Assembly (NCBI GenBank): GCA_016794565.1
Contig: JAEUHQ010000109.1
Location: 1 to 43,302, forward strand
Length of the DNA stretch: 43,302 nt
DNA from: Planctomycetota bacterium
Lineage (GTDB): Bacteria; Planctomycetota; UBA1135; UBA2386
Direction: 5' to 3'
Part shown: in pieces, positions 17,017 to 27,368 of the stretch
How positions within the stretch are numbered: position 1 is the first letter of the stretch
Layout of the letters: each line of letters opens with the position of its first letter
The notes under the pieces: generated by a model
The model's database searches: none
Told to the model about the DNA's origin: nothing
What the model saw: only the letters and a program-made list of their open reading frames with translations
Position numbers and translations under genes: made by a program

Positions 17017-17044
17017 GGCCGGGGCGCGTGCGACCGCCCCGGCC
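17017..17044 (+). terminator. Terminator hairpin after beta-helix gene 1
   Basis: ggccggggcg (17017-17026) and cgccccggcc (17035-17044) make a perfect 10-bp stem with an 8-nt loop, 7 bases after the stop codon and followed by ttctgatt. It is the most terminator-like hairpin of the window. Confidence 0.65.
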
Positions 17045-17082
17045 TTCTGATTCCGCCTTCGCCCGGAATCTGCGCGACCCTA

Positions 17083-17111
17083 TTGACAACTTTTGTTGTC
17101 AATGCTTTGAT
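17083..17111 (+). promoter_or_regulatory. Promoter with overlapping palindromic operator for the HTH gene
   Basis: ttgaca (17083-17088), 17-base spacer, tttgat (17106-17111). A perfect inverted repeat, ttgacaac (17083-17090) / gttgtcaa (17095-17102) with tttt between, covers the -35 and most of the spacer. A dimeric regulator bound there would block RNA polymerase; the gene just downstream encodes a winged-helix protein, so autoregulation is likely. The -10 ends 9 nt before the ATG, which suggests a leaderless or nearly leaderless mRNA. Confidence 0.65.
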
Positions 17112-17120
17112 GGCGCGATC

Positions 17121-17696
17121 ATGCAGGACGTCGAGGTCATCGAAGACCCTGTTGCAGCGGCAGTTGCGTTGGATCCCATGCGCAGCCGCCTGCTGTCGGA
17201 ACTGGCGACCCCCGCCAGCGCGGCGACCCTCGCCGAACGCCTCGGGTTGCCCCGCCAGAAGGTGAACTACCACCTGCAGGCCCTCGCGGGGCACGGCCTC
17301 GTGCAACCCGCCGGCGAACGCCGCTGGGGCGGACTCACGGAGCGCCGCTTCGTCGCGACCGCGAACTCGTACGTCGTGTCGCCGGCCGCGATGGGGCTTG
17401 CCGCGTCGACGCCCGAGCGCACCGCCGACCGCCTGTCCGCCAGCTACCTGATCGCGCTCGCCGCCCGCGCGGTGCGCGAAGTCGGCGCGATGGTGCGCCG
17501 CGCACTGGCGACGGACCAGCGCCTCGCGACGCTGTCGATCGACACCGAGATCCGCTTCCGCAGCGCCGCCGAGCGCGGGGCGTTCAGCGAGGAGCTCGCC
17601 ACCGCGATCGCCGACCTCGCGGCGCGCTACCACGACCCCGACGCGCCCGGTGGGCGCCCGCATCGTGTCGTGGCCTTCGCCCATCCCTCACCCTGA
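17121..17696 (+). CDS. Winged helix-turn-helix regulator, ArsR-like
   Basis: A 191-residue transcription factor. Residues about 18-80 form a winged helix of the ArsR type: DPMRSRLLSELATPASAATLAERLGL, recognition helix PRQKVNYHLQAL (44-55), then the wing VQPAGERRWGGLTERRFV. The C-terminal 110 residues are mostly helical and may form the dimer interface or a sensor; no metal-binding Cys cluster is visible. It is followed after 23 bases by an SRPBCC protein, a pairing that is common for ArsR-like regulators with AHSA1-type proteins. The perfect palindrome over its own promoter points to self-repression. ATG at 17121 was chosen because the frame upstream crosses the promoter. Effector unknown. 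Confidence 0.88.
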   Translation: MQDVEVIEDPVAAAVALDPMRSRLLSELATPASAATLAERLGLPRQKVNYHLQALAGHGLVQPAGERRWGGLTERRFVATANSYVVSPAAMGLAASTPERTADRLSASYLIALAARAVREVGAMVRRALATDQRLATLSIDTEIRFRSAAERGAFSEELATAIADLAARYHDPDAPGGRPHRVVAFAHPSP

Positions 17697-17719
17697 ACAC
17701 CGAGAACCGGAGTCGAACC

Positions 17720-18544
17720 ATGAGCGTGAAGAAAGAGCCGTCCGGACGCCGCAGCGTCCAAGTCGAAGTCGAAGTCCCCGGCACGCCGCAACAGGTGTGG
17801 CAAGCGATCGCGAGCGGACCCGGGATCTCGTCGTGGTTCGTCCCGACGAAGCTCGAGGGTCGCCCGGGTGGATCGCTGTCGCTCGACTTCGGCGGCGGCA
17901 TGGTCTCGTCCGCGAAGATCACGGAATGGCAACCTCCCCACCGCTTCGCCGCCGAGGACTCGTCCTGGTTGCAGGGCGGACCTTCGGTCGCGACCGAGTG
18001 GATCGTCGAGGCGAAGAGCGGCGGCACCTGCATCGTGCGCGTCGTGCACAGCCTGTTCGCGAGCACCGACGACTGGGACGGCCAACTCGAGAGCGTGGAG
18101 CACGGCTGGCCCGGCTACTTCCGCGTGCTGCGTCACTACCTGGCCCACCACGCCGGCGAAGCATCCGCGTCGTTCGTGCTCATGACGCCGACGCCGCCGA
18201 CCGGAGGCGCTCCTTCCGCGTGGAAAGTGTTCGCGGGCGCCCTCGGCACACCGACCCCGAGCATCGGCCAGTCGGTGCGCGTCGCCGCGGCGGGGCGCGA
18301 ATTGTTCCGCGGCACGGTCCAGGCCATCGACAACGTCCCGCAGGGCAGCGGCATCATGGCGATCGTGCAGGAGCCAGCGCCTGGCATCGTCCTCGCGAGC
18401 GCCATGGACTGCATGGGCATGTGCATGGCGACGCTGCAGGCGTTCTTCTACGGCCCGAAGGCCGGCGCCGCCGTGACGCAGAAGGAGCACTGGCAGCAGT
18501 GGCTGTCGACGGTGTTCCCGCCGCCCGCTGCCGAAGCGCCGTGA
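17720..18544 (+). CDS. SRPBCC (AHSA1-type) domain protein
   Basis: A 274-residue cytoplasmic protein. Residues about 10-145 show the START/SRPBCC fold of the AHSA1 (activator of Hsp90 ATPase homologue) type: VEVEVPGTPQQVWQAIASGPGISSWFVP, then a beta-rich core and the C-terminal helix WPGYFRVLRHYLAHH. These domains bind small hydrophobic ligands in a cavity. Residues about 150-265 form a second, related or divergent domain with an unusual GIVLASAMDCMGMCMATLQ stretch (two Cys and several Met). It is very probably co-transcribed with the upstream ArsR-like regulator, and may bind or process that regulator's signal (inference). Ligand unknown. Confidence 0.83.
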   Translation: MSVKKEPSGRRSVQVEVEVPGTPQQVWQAIASGPGISSWFVPTKLEGRPGGSLSLDFGGGMVSSAKITEWQPPHRFAAEDSSWLQGGPSVATEWIVEAKSGGTCIVRVVHSLFASTDDWDGQLESVEHGWPGYFRVLRHYLAHHAGEASASFVLMTPTPPTGGAPSAWKVFAGALGTPTPSIGQSVRVAAAGRELFRGTVQAIDNVPQGSGIMAIVQEPAPGIVLASAMDCMGMCMATLQAFFYGPKAGAAVTQKEHWQQWLSTVFPPPAAEAP

Positions 18545-18708
18545 TGCGACGATCCGCGGCCGGTTGACGAAGCGGTCGCCGCGGGCGTCGTGCGGCCAGA
18601 ACTCGACCTGCTATCGTGCGGCGCGATCCATGCCCCCGCTGGCCCCGCGAGGTGCGGCGCCGCTCGAAGCACGGTTCGCCATTGGCCACACCCGAGGCTT
18701 TCGTCGTG

Positions 18709-19836
18709 ATGAACCGACTCTCGATCGCGGTCGTCCCCTTGCTGTGCGTCGCGACGGCGCGGGCGCAGCTGCCGAAGATCCTGCTCACCGGCTACTGGCC
18801 GCCGAGCAACGAAGCGATCCGCCAGTGGAACCCTGACCCGGCGCAGAACCCCGGCGGATGGATCGGCGCGAACTGGGAGGGTCGCGGGTACGACATCCAC
18901 GCGTACCACCCCGAGTTCTCACCGCCGACGTGCACGAGCTGCGGTGCCGGGACCGGCAACCTGACGGTCGACTACCAGGACACGTCGGCCGACTTCTGGT
19001 CGATCGCGAACGCGCTGCAGCCGATCGCGGTGATCACGTTCTCCCGCTCTTCCACGCAGATCACGTGGGAGCTCGAGATGAACCAGTACAACCGCACGAC
19101 CTGGGCGAACGACTACGCGGCGCCGACCCAGCCGACGCGCAGTCCGCCCGACGGGTCCGTTCCACCGGACGCCCTGCGCCTGAGCACGCTGCCGGTGCAG
19201 AACATCGTGACGGCCATCTTCGCGGCCGGGCTGCCGGTCAACCCGTACGTCTGCTACACGGGGAACGGCGGCGGCTTCCTGTCCGAGTTCATCGCGTACC
19301 ACGGCGTCTGGTACCAGGACATCCACGAGTCGCCGACCGATCCCGCCTGGTGCGTCACCGCGGGGCACGTGCACGTCGGGCGCAGTCTGTCGTGGACGCT
19401 CGCCCGCCAGGCGGCCGAGGTCACGCTTCGCGAGGTCATCGCGCACGTCGATGCGATTCGTGCGGCGAACCTCTGCCAGGCGAACCTCGGCTTCCAGGGT
19501 CCGGGCACGTCGGTGCTGTCCGCCTGCGGTGGGCCGCTGAACCTCGTCGGCACGACGACGGACATGCGCGTTTCCGGCGGACCCGCCGGTGGCCTCGGCC
19601 TCGTCGCGTTCGGGACCCAGAACGCGCCGGTCCCTCTCTTCGGCGGCACGCTGGTCCCGGTGCCGATCTTCCACGCCCAGATCGCCCTGCTGGACGCGCA
19701 GGGCGGCTGGTTCTGGGACGACGGGCTCACCGGCGCGACCGGCCTGCCGACGATCTTCGCGCAGTTCGCGTATCTCGATGCGATGCTGCCCCAGGGTTGG
19801 GGACTCTCGAACGCGATCGAACTCGCGTTCCAGTAG
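18709..19836 (+). CDS. Secreted pyroglutamyl-peptidase-like (C15 fold) protein, catalytic Cys replaced by Ser
   Basis: A 375-residue exported protein (signal MNRLSIAVVPLLCVATARAQ). Residues about 22-250 align by eye with pyroglutamyl peptidase I: LPKILLTGYWPP matches the N-terminal strand, ITWELEMN (119-124, Glu121) matches the catalytic Glu segment ITPE, LSTLPVQNIVTAIFAAGLPV precedes GNGGGFLSEF, and HVHVG (220-224, His222) matches the catalytic His. Where the peptidase has its catalytic Cys (AGTFVCN), this protein has Ser192 (GGGFLSE). It may be inactive, use Ser, or serve another function. About residues 257-375 form an extra module that resembles the ends of other secreted proteins here. 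Cytoplasmic pyroglutamyl peptidases have no signal peptide, so export is also unusual. ATG 18709 gives the signal peptide; a longer frame starts at 18616. Confidence 0.72.
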   Translation: MNRLSIAVVPLLCVATARAQLPKILLTGYWPPSNEAIRQWNPDPAQNPGGWIGANWEGRGYDIHAYHPEFSPPTCTSCGAGTGNLTVDYQDTSADFWSIANALQPIAVITFSRSSTQITWELEMNQYNRTTWANDYAAPTQPTRSPPDGSVPPDALRLSTLPVQNIVTAIFAAGLPVNPYVCYTGNGGGFLSEFIAYHGVWYQDIHESPTDPAWCVTAGHVHVGRSLSWTLARQAAEVTLREVIAHVDAIRAANLCQANLGFQGPGTSVLSACGGPLNLVGTTTDMRVSGGPAGGLGLVAFGTQNAPVPLFGGTLVPVPIFHAQIALLDAQGGWFWDDGLTGATGLPTIFAQFAYLDAMLPQGWGLSNAIELAFQ

Positions 19837-19872
19837 CAGCCGGCGCTGGCGACGCTGCTGCCCCAGGCTTCG

Positions 19873-22800
19873 TCAGCGCACGTTCTCGACCGCGATGCCG
19901 AGCGTGCCGCCGGGAACCGGCACGGCGAGTTCACCGCCGTCGCGCAGGACCACGAACGTCGTCGGACCCCTCTGTGCGTCGATCGCAGCGCGCAGCCCGG
20001 CGGTGCTGTGGATCGCCGTTCCGCCGTACCGGCGCGGACGATCGCCCACGCGCAGTCCGGCGCGGTGCGCCGGGCTGCCTGGCGCAACCTCGGTGATCTC
20101 GACCTCGCTCGCCGCGGCAAGGGGCACCGACAGCACCACCTCCCGCTGCCCGGGCAGCAGTTCGACTTCGAAGGGCGTCGGGCGGTGTTCGGCCGACGTC
20201 GCCGTGAAGCGGTAGCGACCGAGCAACGCCTTCTCCTCGACGAAGACGCCGTTCGCGAAACTCGCGGCCGTCTGCGAACGACCGTGCGAAAAGCGCAGCT
20301 CGCCGTTCACGGGCGCACCGCTCCGTGCGTCGACGAAGCGCAACTCGATGCGACCGTCGGCCGGATCCGCGGCGAACAGCAGCTCGACACCGTCGATCTC
20401 CGCCGCGTCGCGCACTTCGATCCGCTGCGGGCGCACCGGGAACGTTTCGTCGCCGCGCTGCGCGTGCAGCTCCCACGGGCCGGGCGCCGAGAGCAGCACC
20501 GCGAAACTGCCGTCGGCCGCCGCTTCGACCTCGATCGTGGTCTGGTCGGCGAGGTGGGTCGCCACGACATCGGCCCCCTCCACCGGCGGCGCCTCCTTGC
20601 CGCCCGCGGCCAAGGCGACGACGCGGCCGGTGAGGCGGTGCGCGAAGTCGAAATCGCGCCGCTGCATGGCGAGGCCGATCTCGATCGGCGCTCGCGCCGC
20701 GAGCTGCCGCCCGAACCCTACCGCCGTCACGGTCACGTCGTAGCGGCCCGAAGGCAGGCTGGCGAACGCATACGCGCCGTCGCGCCGCGTCGTGCAGTCG
20801 ACACGGATGCCGCCGCGTTCGGCGTGCATGACGACGAGCGCTCCGACGGCCGGAACACCACCGACCGCCACCTTTCCGACGACGCCGGCGGAGCCACGCA
20901 GGTCGATGTCGAGGTAACGCGTCTCGCCGTCGTCGAGCTGCAGCGGCAGCGTGGCGACGACGTGGTCGAGTGCCGGCGACAGGCAGTGCAGCGTCGTCGC
21001 GCTCACGGCGTTCAGGCCGTCGATCGCGTACCGGCCGTCGAGGTCGCTGCGCGCCCGGCCGAGCAGGGTGCGATCGACGACGCGTTCGACGAGGATCGTC
21101 GCACCGGGCACCGGCTCACCATCGGCACCGAGTACGCGGCCGTGCAGCGCAGCGGGACGCGGGAGAGCGACGGCGACGGTGCAGCCGTTCTCCTGGCCGC
21201 CGAAGCTGGTGCTCGCGGCGGCAAGACCTGGTGCACTCACGGTCAGCGCGACATCGTCGATCCGGCCGCGTGCGTCGAGCGCGACGGGCACCACGGCACG
21301 TCCGTCGCCATCGGTCGTCGTCGCCGTGCACGGGAGAGCCAGGTCGCCGAACGTGCAGTGCAGTCGCACGGTGGCGCCGGCGATCGGCGTGCCGTTCGCG
21401 GCAGCGATGGCCTGTACGACGACATGGCCGGGTGCGGGCAACACGATGGTGTGTTCGCTTGCTGCAGCGCGCGGCAGCGCCTCGACGCCGGCGAAGCGAT
21501 CCCAGGAGCGGCCGCCCGCGGCGAAGAACGTCGACTGACGACCCTCCGTGGTCACGACGAGCACGTAGCGGCCGGCTTCGAGGTCCGACAGCTCGAAACG
21601 GCCGTTCGGGTCGACGACTTCGACGCGCCGATCGACGAGCAGGTTCGCGGGCAGGCTCTGCCGGTGCAGCACGAGGGCCGGGTCCCAGTCGGCTTCGCGC
21701 TGGAACGGCAGTCGCACGGCCTCCACGGTGAACGACGCGACGGGCGCGCCGCCGACGGCGTCGACGACGCCGCCGCGGATGATCAGGCCGGACTGCAGAA
21801 TGCAGCGCAGCGGTTGCACCGACGCGGTCACGTCGGCGGCGGTGCAACGGCCGCTGCCGGGCTTCTCGGCGGTGAGGTGGAAGACGCCGTCGCGATCGCG
21901 GGTACCGGCGAAACGGAACCGGCCGTCGGTGTCGGTGAGCACCATCTCGGTGTGATCGGCGGTGTAGTCGAACAGGCGCACGGTCGCCTCGGCGACCGGT
22001 TCGCCGCCCTCGCGCAGGACGAGTCCGAACACTTCGTGCGCGGCTTCGCCGGCCGCGGTGCGCGCATCGGGCACCTGTTCCGGCGCCCCCGGCTCGCTGA
22101 CGGGGAGCAGCGGTGATGCACTGGCGCCGTCCGGCGCGTTCGCGCTGGTTCGTTGTTCGATCGGCGGTGCCGGAGGCCAGATCGCGACGAGAGCGAGGAG
22201 TCCGGCAACGAAGATCGCGACGCCGGCAACGACGGGAAGTTTGGCGGACATGATCCAGGCGAGCAGGTGCAGAAGGCCAGAAGCGGCGTTCGCCGGCGCC
22301 GGGATGGTGATGCGGGCGTCGAACAGCGGCACCAGTGCGGCGTGGCCGGAGCGGCGCAAGTGCCGACGCAGGCGCTCGACGGCGATCGCGACGCGGGTCT
22401 GCACGGTGCTCTTCGGCAGGCCGAGCACCGCGCCGACATCGGCGAGCGGCATGCTTTCGTAGAAGTGCAGCGCCACGGGTTCCTTCAGGTGCTGCGGCAG
22501 GAGACGCATCGCGTCTTCGAGCGCGCGTTCGAACTCGCGGCGCGCGGCGGCGTCCGGAACGAGGTCGTCGGGGGCAGGACACACGACCTCTGCCAGCGGA
22601 TCGCGGCGCTGGCGGCGCTTCGTGCGCAGGAATTGGCGCACTTCGTTGACGGCGATCGCGAGCAGCCAGGCGCGAAAGGAGTCGGTCGGGGGTGCGGAGT
22701 CCCCGGCTCGGATGGCGGCCAGAAAAGTGGACTGGGCCACATCGGCAGCGTCCGCGGGTTCGGGCAGGAGCCTGGCGGCAACGCGGTGCACGGCCGGGTA

Positions 22801-22884
22801 GTGGCGGCCGAAGAGTTCGTCCAGAGCCGCGCGATCGGCGGCCGTCACGTAGCGGCGGAAGAGCTGGACGTCGGTCGGGAGCAT
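19873..22884 (-). CDS. Transmembrane ECF sigma factor fused to carboxypeptidase-regulatory-like repeats and a PDZ-like domain
   Basis: A 1003-residue fusion. Residues 1-180 are a complete ECF sigma factor: region 2 with ADAADVAQSTFLAAIRAG (44-61) and AWLLAIAVNEVRQFLRTKRR, and region 4 with RLLPQHLKEPVALHFYESMP and the helix-turn-helix LADVGAVLGLPKSTVQTRVA (147-166). A membrane span follows at about 217-235. From about residue 280 to 920 there are six or so beta domains of the carboxypeptidase-regulatory type, for example GEPVAEATVRLFDY...DTDGRFRFAG and GEPVPGATILVERV...SDLDGRYAIDGL. The last 80 residues look like a PDZ domain: VAPGSPAHRAGLRVGD and STAGLRAAID. The sigma part is cytoplasmic and the rest outside, so the molecule may sense an envelope signal and release or activate sigma. 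The frame is continuous. ATG at 22884 fits the sigma N-terminus; upstream frame to 23346 is not protein-like. Confidence 0.88.
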   Translation of the reverse strand: MLPTDVQLFRRYVTAADRAALDELFGRHYPAVHRVAARLLPEPADAADVAQSTFLAAIRAGDSAPPTDSFRAWLLAIAVNEVRQFLRTKRRQRRDPLAEVVCPAPDDLVPDAAARREFERALEDAMRLLPQHLKEPVALHFYESMPLADVGAVLGLPKSTVQTRVAIAVERLRRHLRRSGHAALVPLFDARITIPAPANAASGLLHLLAWIMSAKLPVVAGVAIFVAGLLALVAIWPPAPPIEQRTSANAPDGASASPLLPVSEPGAPEQVPDARTAAGEAAHEVFGLVLREGGEPVAEATVRLFDYTADHTEMVLTDTDGRFRFAGTRDRDGVFHLTAEKPGSGRCTAADVTASVQPLRCILQSGLIIRGGVVDAVGGAPVASFTVEAVRLPFQREADWDPALVLHRQSLPANLLVDRRVEVVDPNGRFELSDLEAGRYVLVVTTEGRQSTFFAAGGRSWDRFAGVEALPRAAASEHTIVLPAPGHVVVQAIAAANGTPIAGATVRLHCTFGDLALPCTATTTDGDGRAVVPVALDARGRIDDVALTVSAPGLAAASTSFGGQENGCTVAVALPRPAALHGRVLGADGEPVPGATILVERVVDRTLLGRARSDLDGRYAIDGLNAVSATTLHCLSPALDHVVATLPLQLDDGETRYLDIDLRGSAGVVGKVAVGGVPAVGALVVMHAERGGIRVDCTTRRDGAYAFASLPSGRYDVTVTAVGFGRQLAARAPIEIGLAMQRRDFDFAHRLTGRVVALAAGGKEAPPVEGADVVATHLADQTTIEVEAAADGSFAVLLSAPGPWELHAQRGDETFPVRPQRIEVRDAAEIDGVELLFAADPADGRIELRFVDARSGAPVNGELRFSHGRSQTAASFANGVFVEEKALLGRYRFTATSAEHRPTPFEVELLPGQREVVLSVPLAAASEVEITEVAPGSPAHRAGLRVGDRPRRYGGTAIHSTAGLRAAIDAQRGPTTFVVLRDGGELAVPVPGGTLGIAVENVR

Positions 22885-23289
22885 CGGCGCTCGGTGGATG
22901 CCCGGGCAGCCGGCAATGTACGGGAAGAACCCGGCAATCCCCGTCGCCCACCCGCCGTCAACACCCGGAACCGCCCACGACGGCTGCCAGCCCTGCACGG
23001 CGGCGTGCGTCGTCGGCCTCGGCGGCACCACCGTCGAGGTGCTGAGGACGTGACGTTGCCGCTGTTGCCGATCAGGCGCGACGACGCGAAGCAGATGCTC
23101 GGCGAGATCGAGGGAGCGCGCCTGTTGCGCGGCCATCGCGGCACCCGCCGTTTGCCCACGAGAGCGGCGCGGTGGCAGTCGACTGTGCGCCATGTCGTGA
23201 GGATCCAGGCCTGGCGCATCGGCGCCACGCAACCGCGATCTGCATCGCCTTTCCCGCCACGCAGTGACAGCCGAAGTGACTCCGCCCGG
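22885..23289. other. Non-coding gap between the sigma fusion and beta-helix gene 2
   Basis: About 400 bases with no convincing gene; open frames here are short or lack protein-like composition. The end nearest 22884 holds two direct repeats described separately, and the end nearest 23357 passes into the promoter of the beta-helix gene. No RNA gene was recognised. Confidence 0.5.
22910..22938 (-). promoter_or_regulatory. Two direct repeats ATTGCCGG upstream of the sigma-fusion gene
   Basis: On the minus strand attgccgg occurs at 22938-22931 and again at 22917-22910, 21 bases apart (two helical turns), 25-54 bases before the start at 22884. Two sites on the same DNA face are typical for an activator or repressor dimer pair. 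A TTGACG lies just upstream at 22961-22956. Regulator unknown; could be coincidence. Confidence 0.35.
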
Positions 23290-23354
23290 TTGACGCGGCA
23301 GCTCGCACGGTTTCGACTTCCGCCCTCGCCGCGCAGACCTTTCCACCAGGAGGT
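23290..23354 (+). promoter_or_regulatory. Conserved promoter, leader and Shine-Dalgarno of beta-helix gene 2
   Basis: ttgacg (23290-23295), 17 bases, tcgact (23313-23318, within tcgacttcc), ctttccacca (23339-23348), then ggaggt (23349-23354) three bases before the ATG at 23358. The first three elements are identical in sequence and nearly identical in spacing to those before the paralogue at 15771, which indicates co-regulation. Confidence 0.65.
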
Positions 23355-23357
23355 CTC

Positions 23358-24614
23358 ATGCTCACGGTACTCGCTCTGGGGTTGCTGCCAACGACGTGGA
23401 TCGTCGACGCAGCAGCCGGTCCCGGCTCCCACTTCACCGACTTGCCCGCGGCGATCGCCGCGGCCGCAGATGGCGACACGATCCTCGTCCGCGCGGGGTC
23501 GTACTCGTCGTTCGCCATGACGGGCCGCACGCTTACGATCCGCGGCGCCGGCATCGGCGCGACGATCGTGAACGGGTCGTCCCATGTCGTGACGCAGACG
23601 CCGGCCGGCACGGTCGACGTGTTCAGCGGCATGACGATCCACGGCTACGTCTGGGTCACCAACAGCGCGCACGCGACCTTGACGGACTGCGAGGTGCTCG
23701 GCATCGACCAGGCGTCGAACGGCACGAGCGCACTGTTCGTCAGCGGCTTCTCCGAAGTGTTCGCACTGCGGTGCCGATTCGTCGGCGGCGACGCGATCGG
23801 CCCGCCGCCGCCCCCTCCGTTCGGCGGTCCGATGGTCGGCGGCAACGCGGTGACGGTGCAGGCAGGCGAGTTCGCCGCCACGGACTGCGAAATCCTCGGC
23901 GGCAGCATCACCGGTGTGTTCGGCGGACCGGGCTCCCGCACCGGAGGCTCGGGACTCGCGATGGACGCCTCCGCCCATGCACGGCTCGATGGAGTGAGCA
24001 TCGCTGCGGGCAGCAGCGCGCCGCCCGGGTTCTTCGTCGGCCTCGGCGGAGATGCGATCTTCGTGCGCAACGACTCGCGTCTCCTGGTCAGTGGCGACGC
24101 GACGGACACCATCACCGCCGGCTACGGAGCCTTCCTCGGTGCAGCGGTCCGCCTGACGAACGAACGCTTCTACCCGGCGTCGGAAGTAACGATCCACGGT
24201 GCGATGCCGATCTCGGGCCAGGTCATCGGCCCGGTGACCCTCAACGCCCCCGCGATGCCACGACTGGTCTTCGCGTCGACGCCGCTGCCGTCCGGCGAGA
24301 CGGACTCGACCCAGCCGGTCACGATCACGTGCGACGGCCTCGCACCATCCGCGCCGTTCGCGTTCCTCTTCGGGCTGACGCCTTCCTACACGGATCTGGG
24401 CGCGCCGTTCGTGGGCGCACTGCTGGTCGACCTGTCGACCGCGGCATTCGTCGCCGGGCAGTTGGACCCGGCTGGCCAGTTCCAGTTCGGCTTCGTGCCG
24501 CTGGCGCTGTTCGGCGGCCCCGTGCCGTTCCCCTTCTACATGCAGTTCGCGTCGTTCGATCCCAACGGCGACATCCGCCTGTCGAACCTCGAAGCGCGCT
24601 TCTACTCGCTCTGA
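23358..24614 (+). CDS. Secreted right-handed beta-helix protein (paralogue 2)
   Basis: A 418-residue exported protein with an N-terminal hydrophobic signal (MLTVLALGLLPTTWIVDAAAG) and the beta-helix opening GSHFTDLPAAIAAAADGDTILVRAGSY. Coil turns such as LTIRGAGIGATIVNG and TVDVFSGMTIHG recur to about residue 270. The final 110 residues carry the same module as the paralogue at 15771, with the ending IRLSNLEARFYSL. The middle differs more, including a Pro-rich IGPPPPPPFGGP loop, so ligands may differ. No catalytic residues were identified. It lies upstream of and convergent with clpB. A clear Shine-Dalgarno (ggaggt) precedes the ATG, unlike most genes here. Confidence 0.86.
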   Translation: MLTVLALGLLPTTWIVDAAAGPGSHFTDLPAAIAAAADGDTILVRAGSYSSFAMTGRTLTIRGAGIGATIVNGSSHVVTQTPAGTVDVFSGMTIHGYVWVTNSAHATLTDCEVLGIDQASNGTSALFVSGFSEVFALRCRFVGGDAIGPPPPPPFGGPMVGGNAVTVQAGEFAATDCEILGGSITGVFGGPGSRTGGSGLAMDASAHARLDGVSIAAGSSAPPGFFVGLGGDAIFVRNDSRLLVSGDATDTITAGYGAFLGAAVRLTNERFYPASEVTIHGAMPISGQVIGPVTLNAPAMPRLVFASTPLPSGETDSTQPVTITCDGLAPSAPFAFLFGLTPSYTDLGAPFVGALLVDLSTAAFVAGQLDPAGQFQFGFVPLALFGGPVPFPFYMQFASFDPNGDIRLSNLEARFYSL

Positions 24615-24618
24615 TCCA

Positions 24619-24659
24619 CCCGCCCCCCGGTGGCGGGACCCCGGGAAGCTGCGCCGGGG
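24619..24659. terminator. Tandem stem-loops between convergent genes
   Basis: Two small GC hairpins in the 120-base gap between the beta-helix stop (24614) and the clpB stop (24735): cccgcc/ggcggg (24619-24624 and 24632-24637) and ccccgg/ccgggg (24639-24644 and 24654-24659). Either strand could use them; no T-run. Confidence 0.4.
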
Positions 24660-24734
24660 CGAAGCGGGGCCCCGTGCGGCGATCAGCGAGCCGGCGTGCG
24701 ACGCCAGCGGTCCGCTCCACGCCTGGTCGTGGAT

Positions 24735-27356
<2,622 letters not shown>

Positions 27357-27368
27357 TCAGTTCCTCCT

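Noticed and set aside
18545..18708. Small gene or RNA between the SRPBCC and C15-like genes
   Set aside because: Only a TTGACG (18564) and a gctatcgt box (18610-18617) are seen; the box is about 90 bases before the start, so a leader is possible but no gene is supported.
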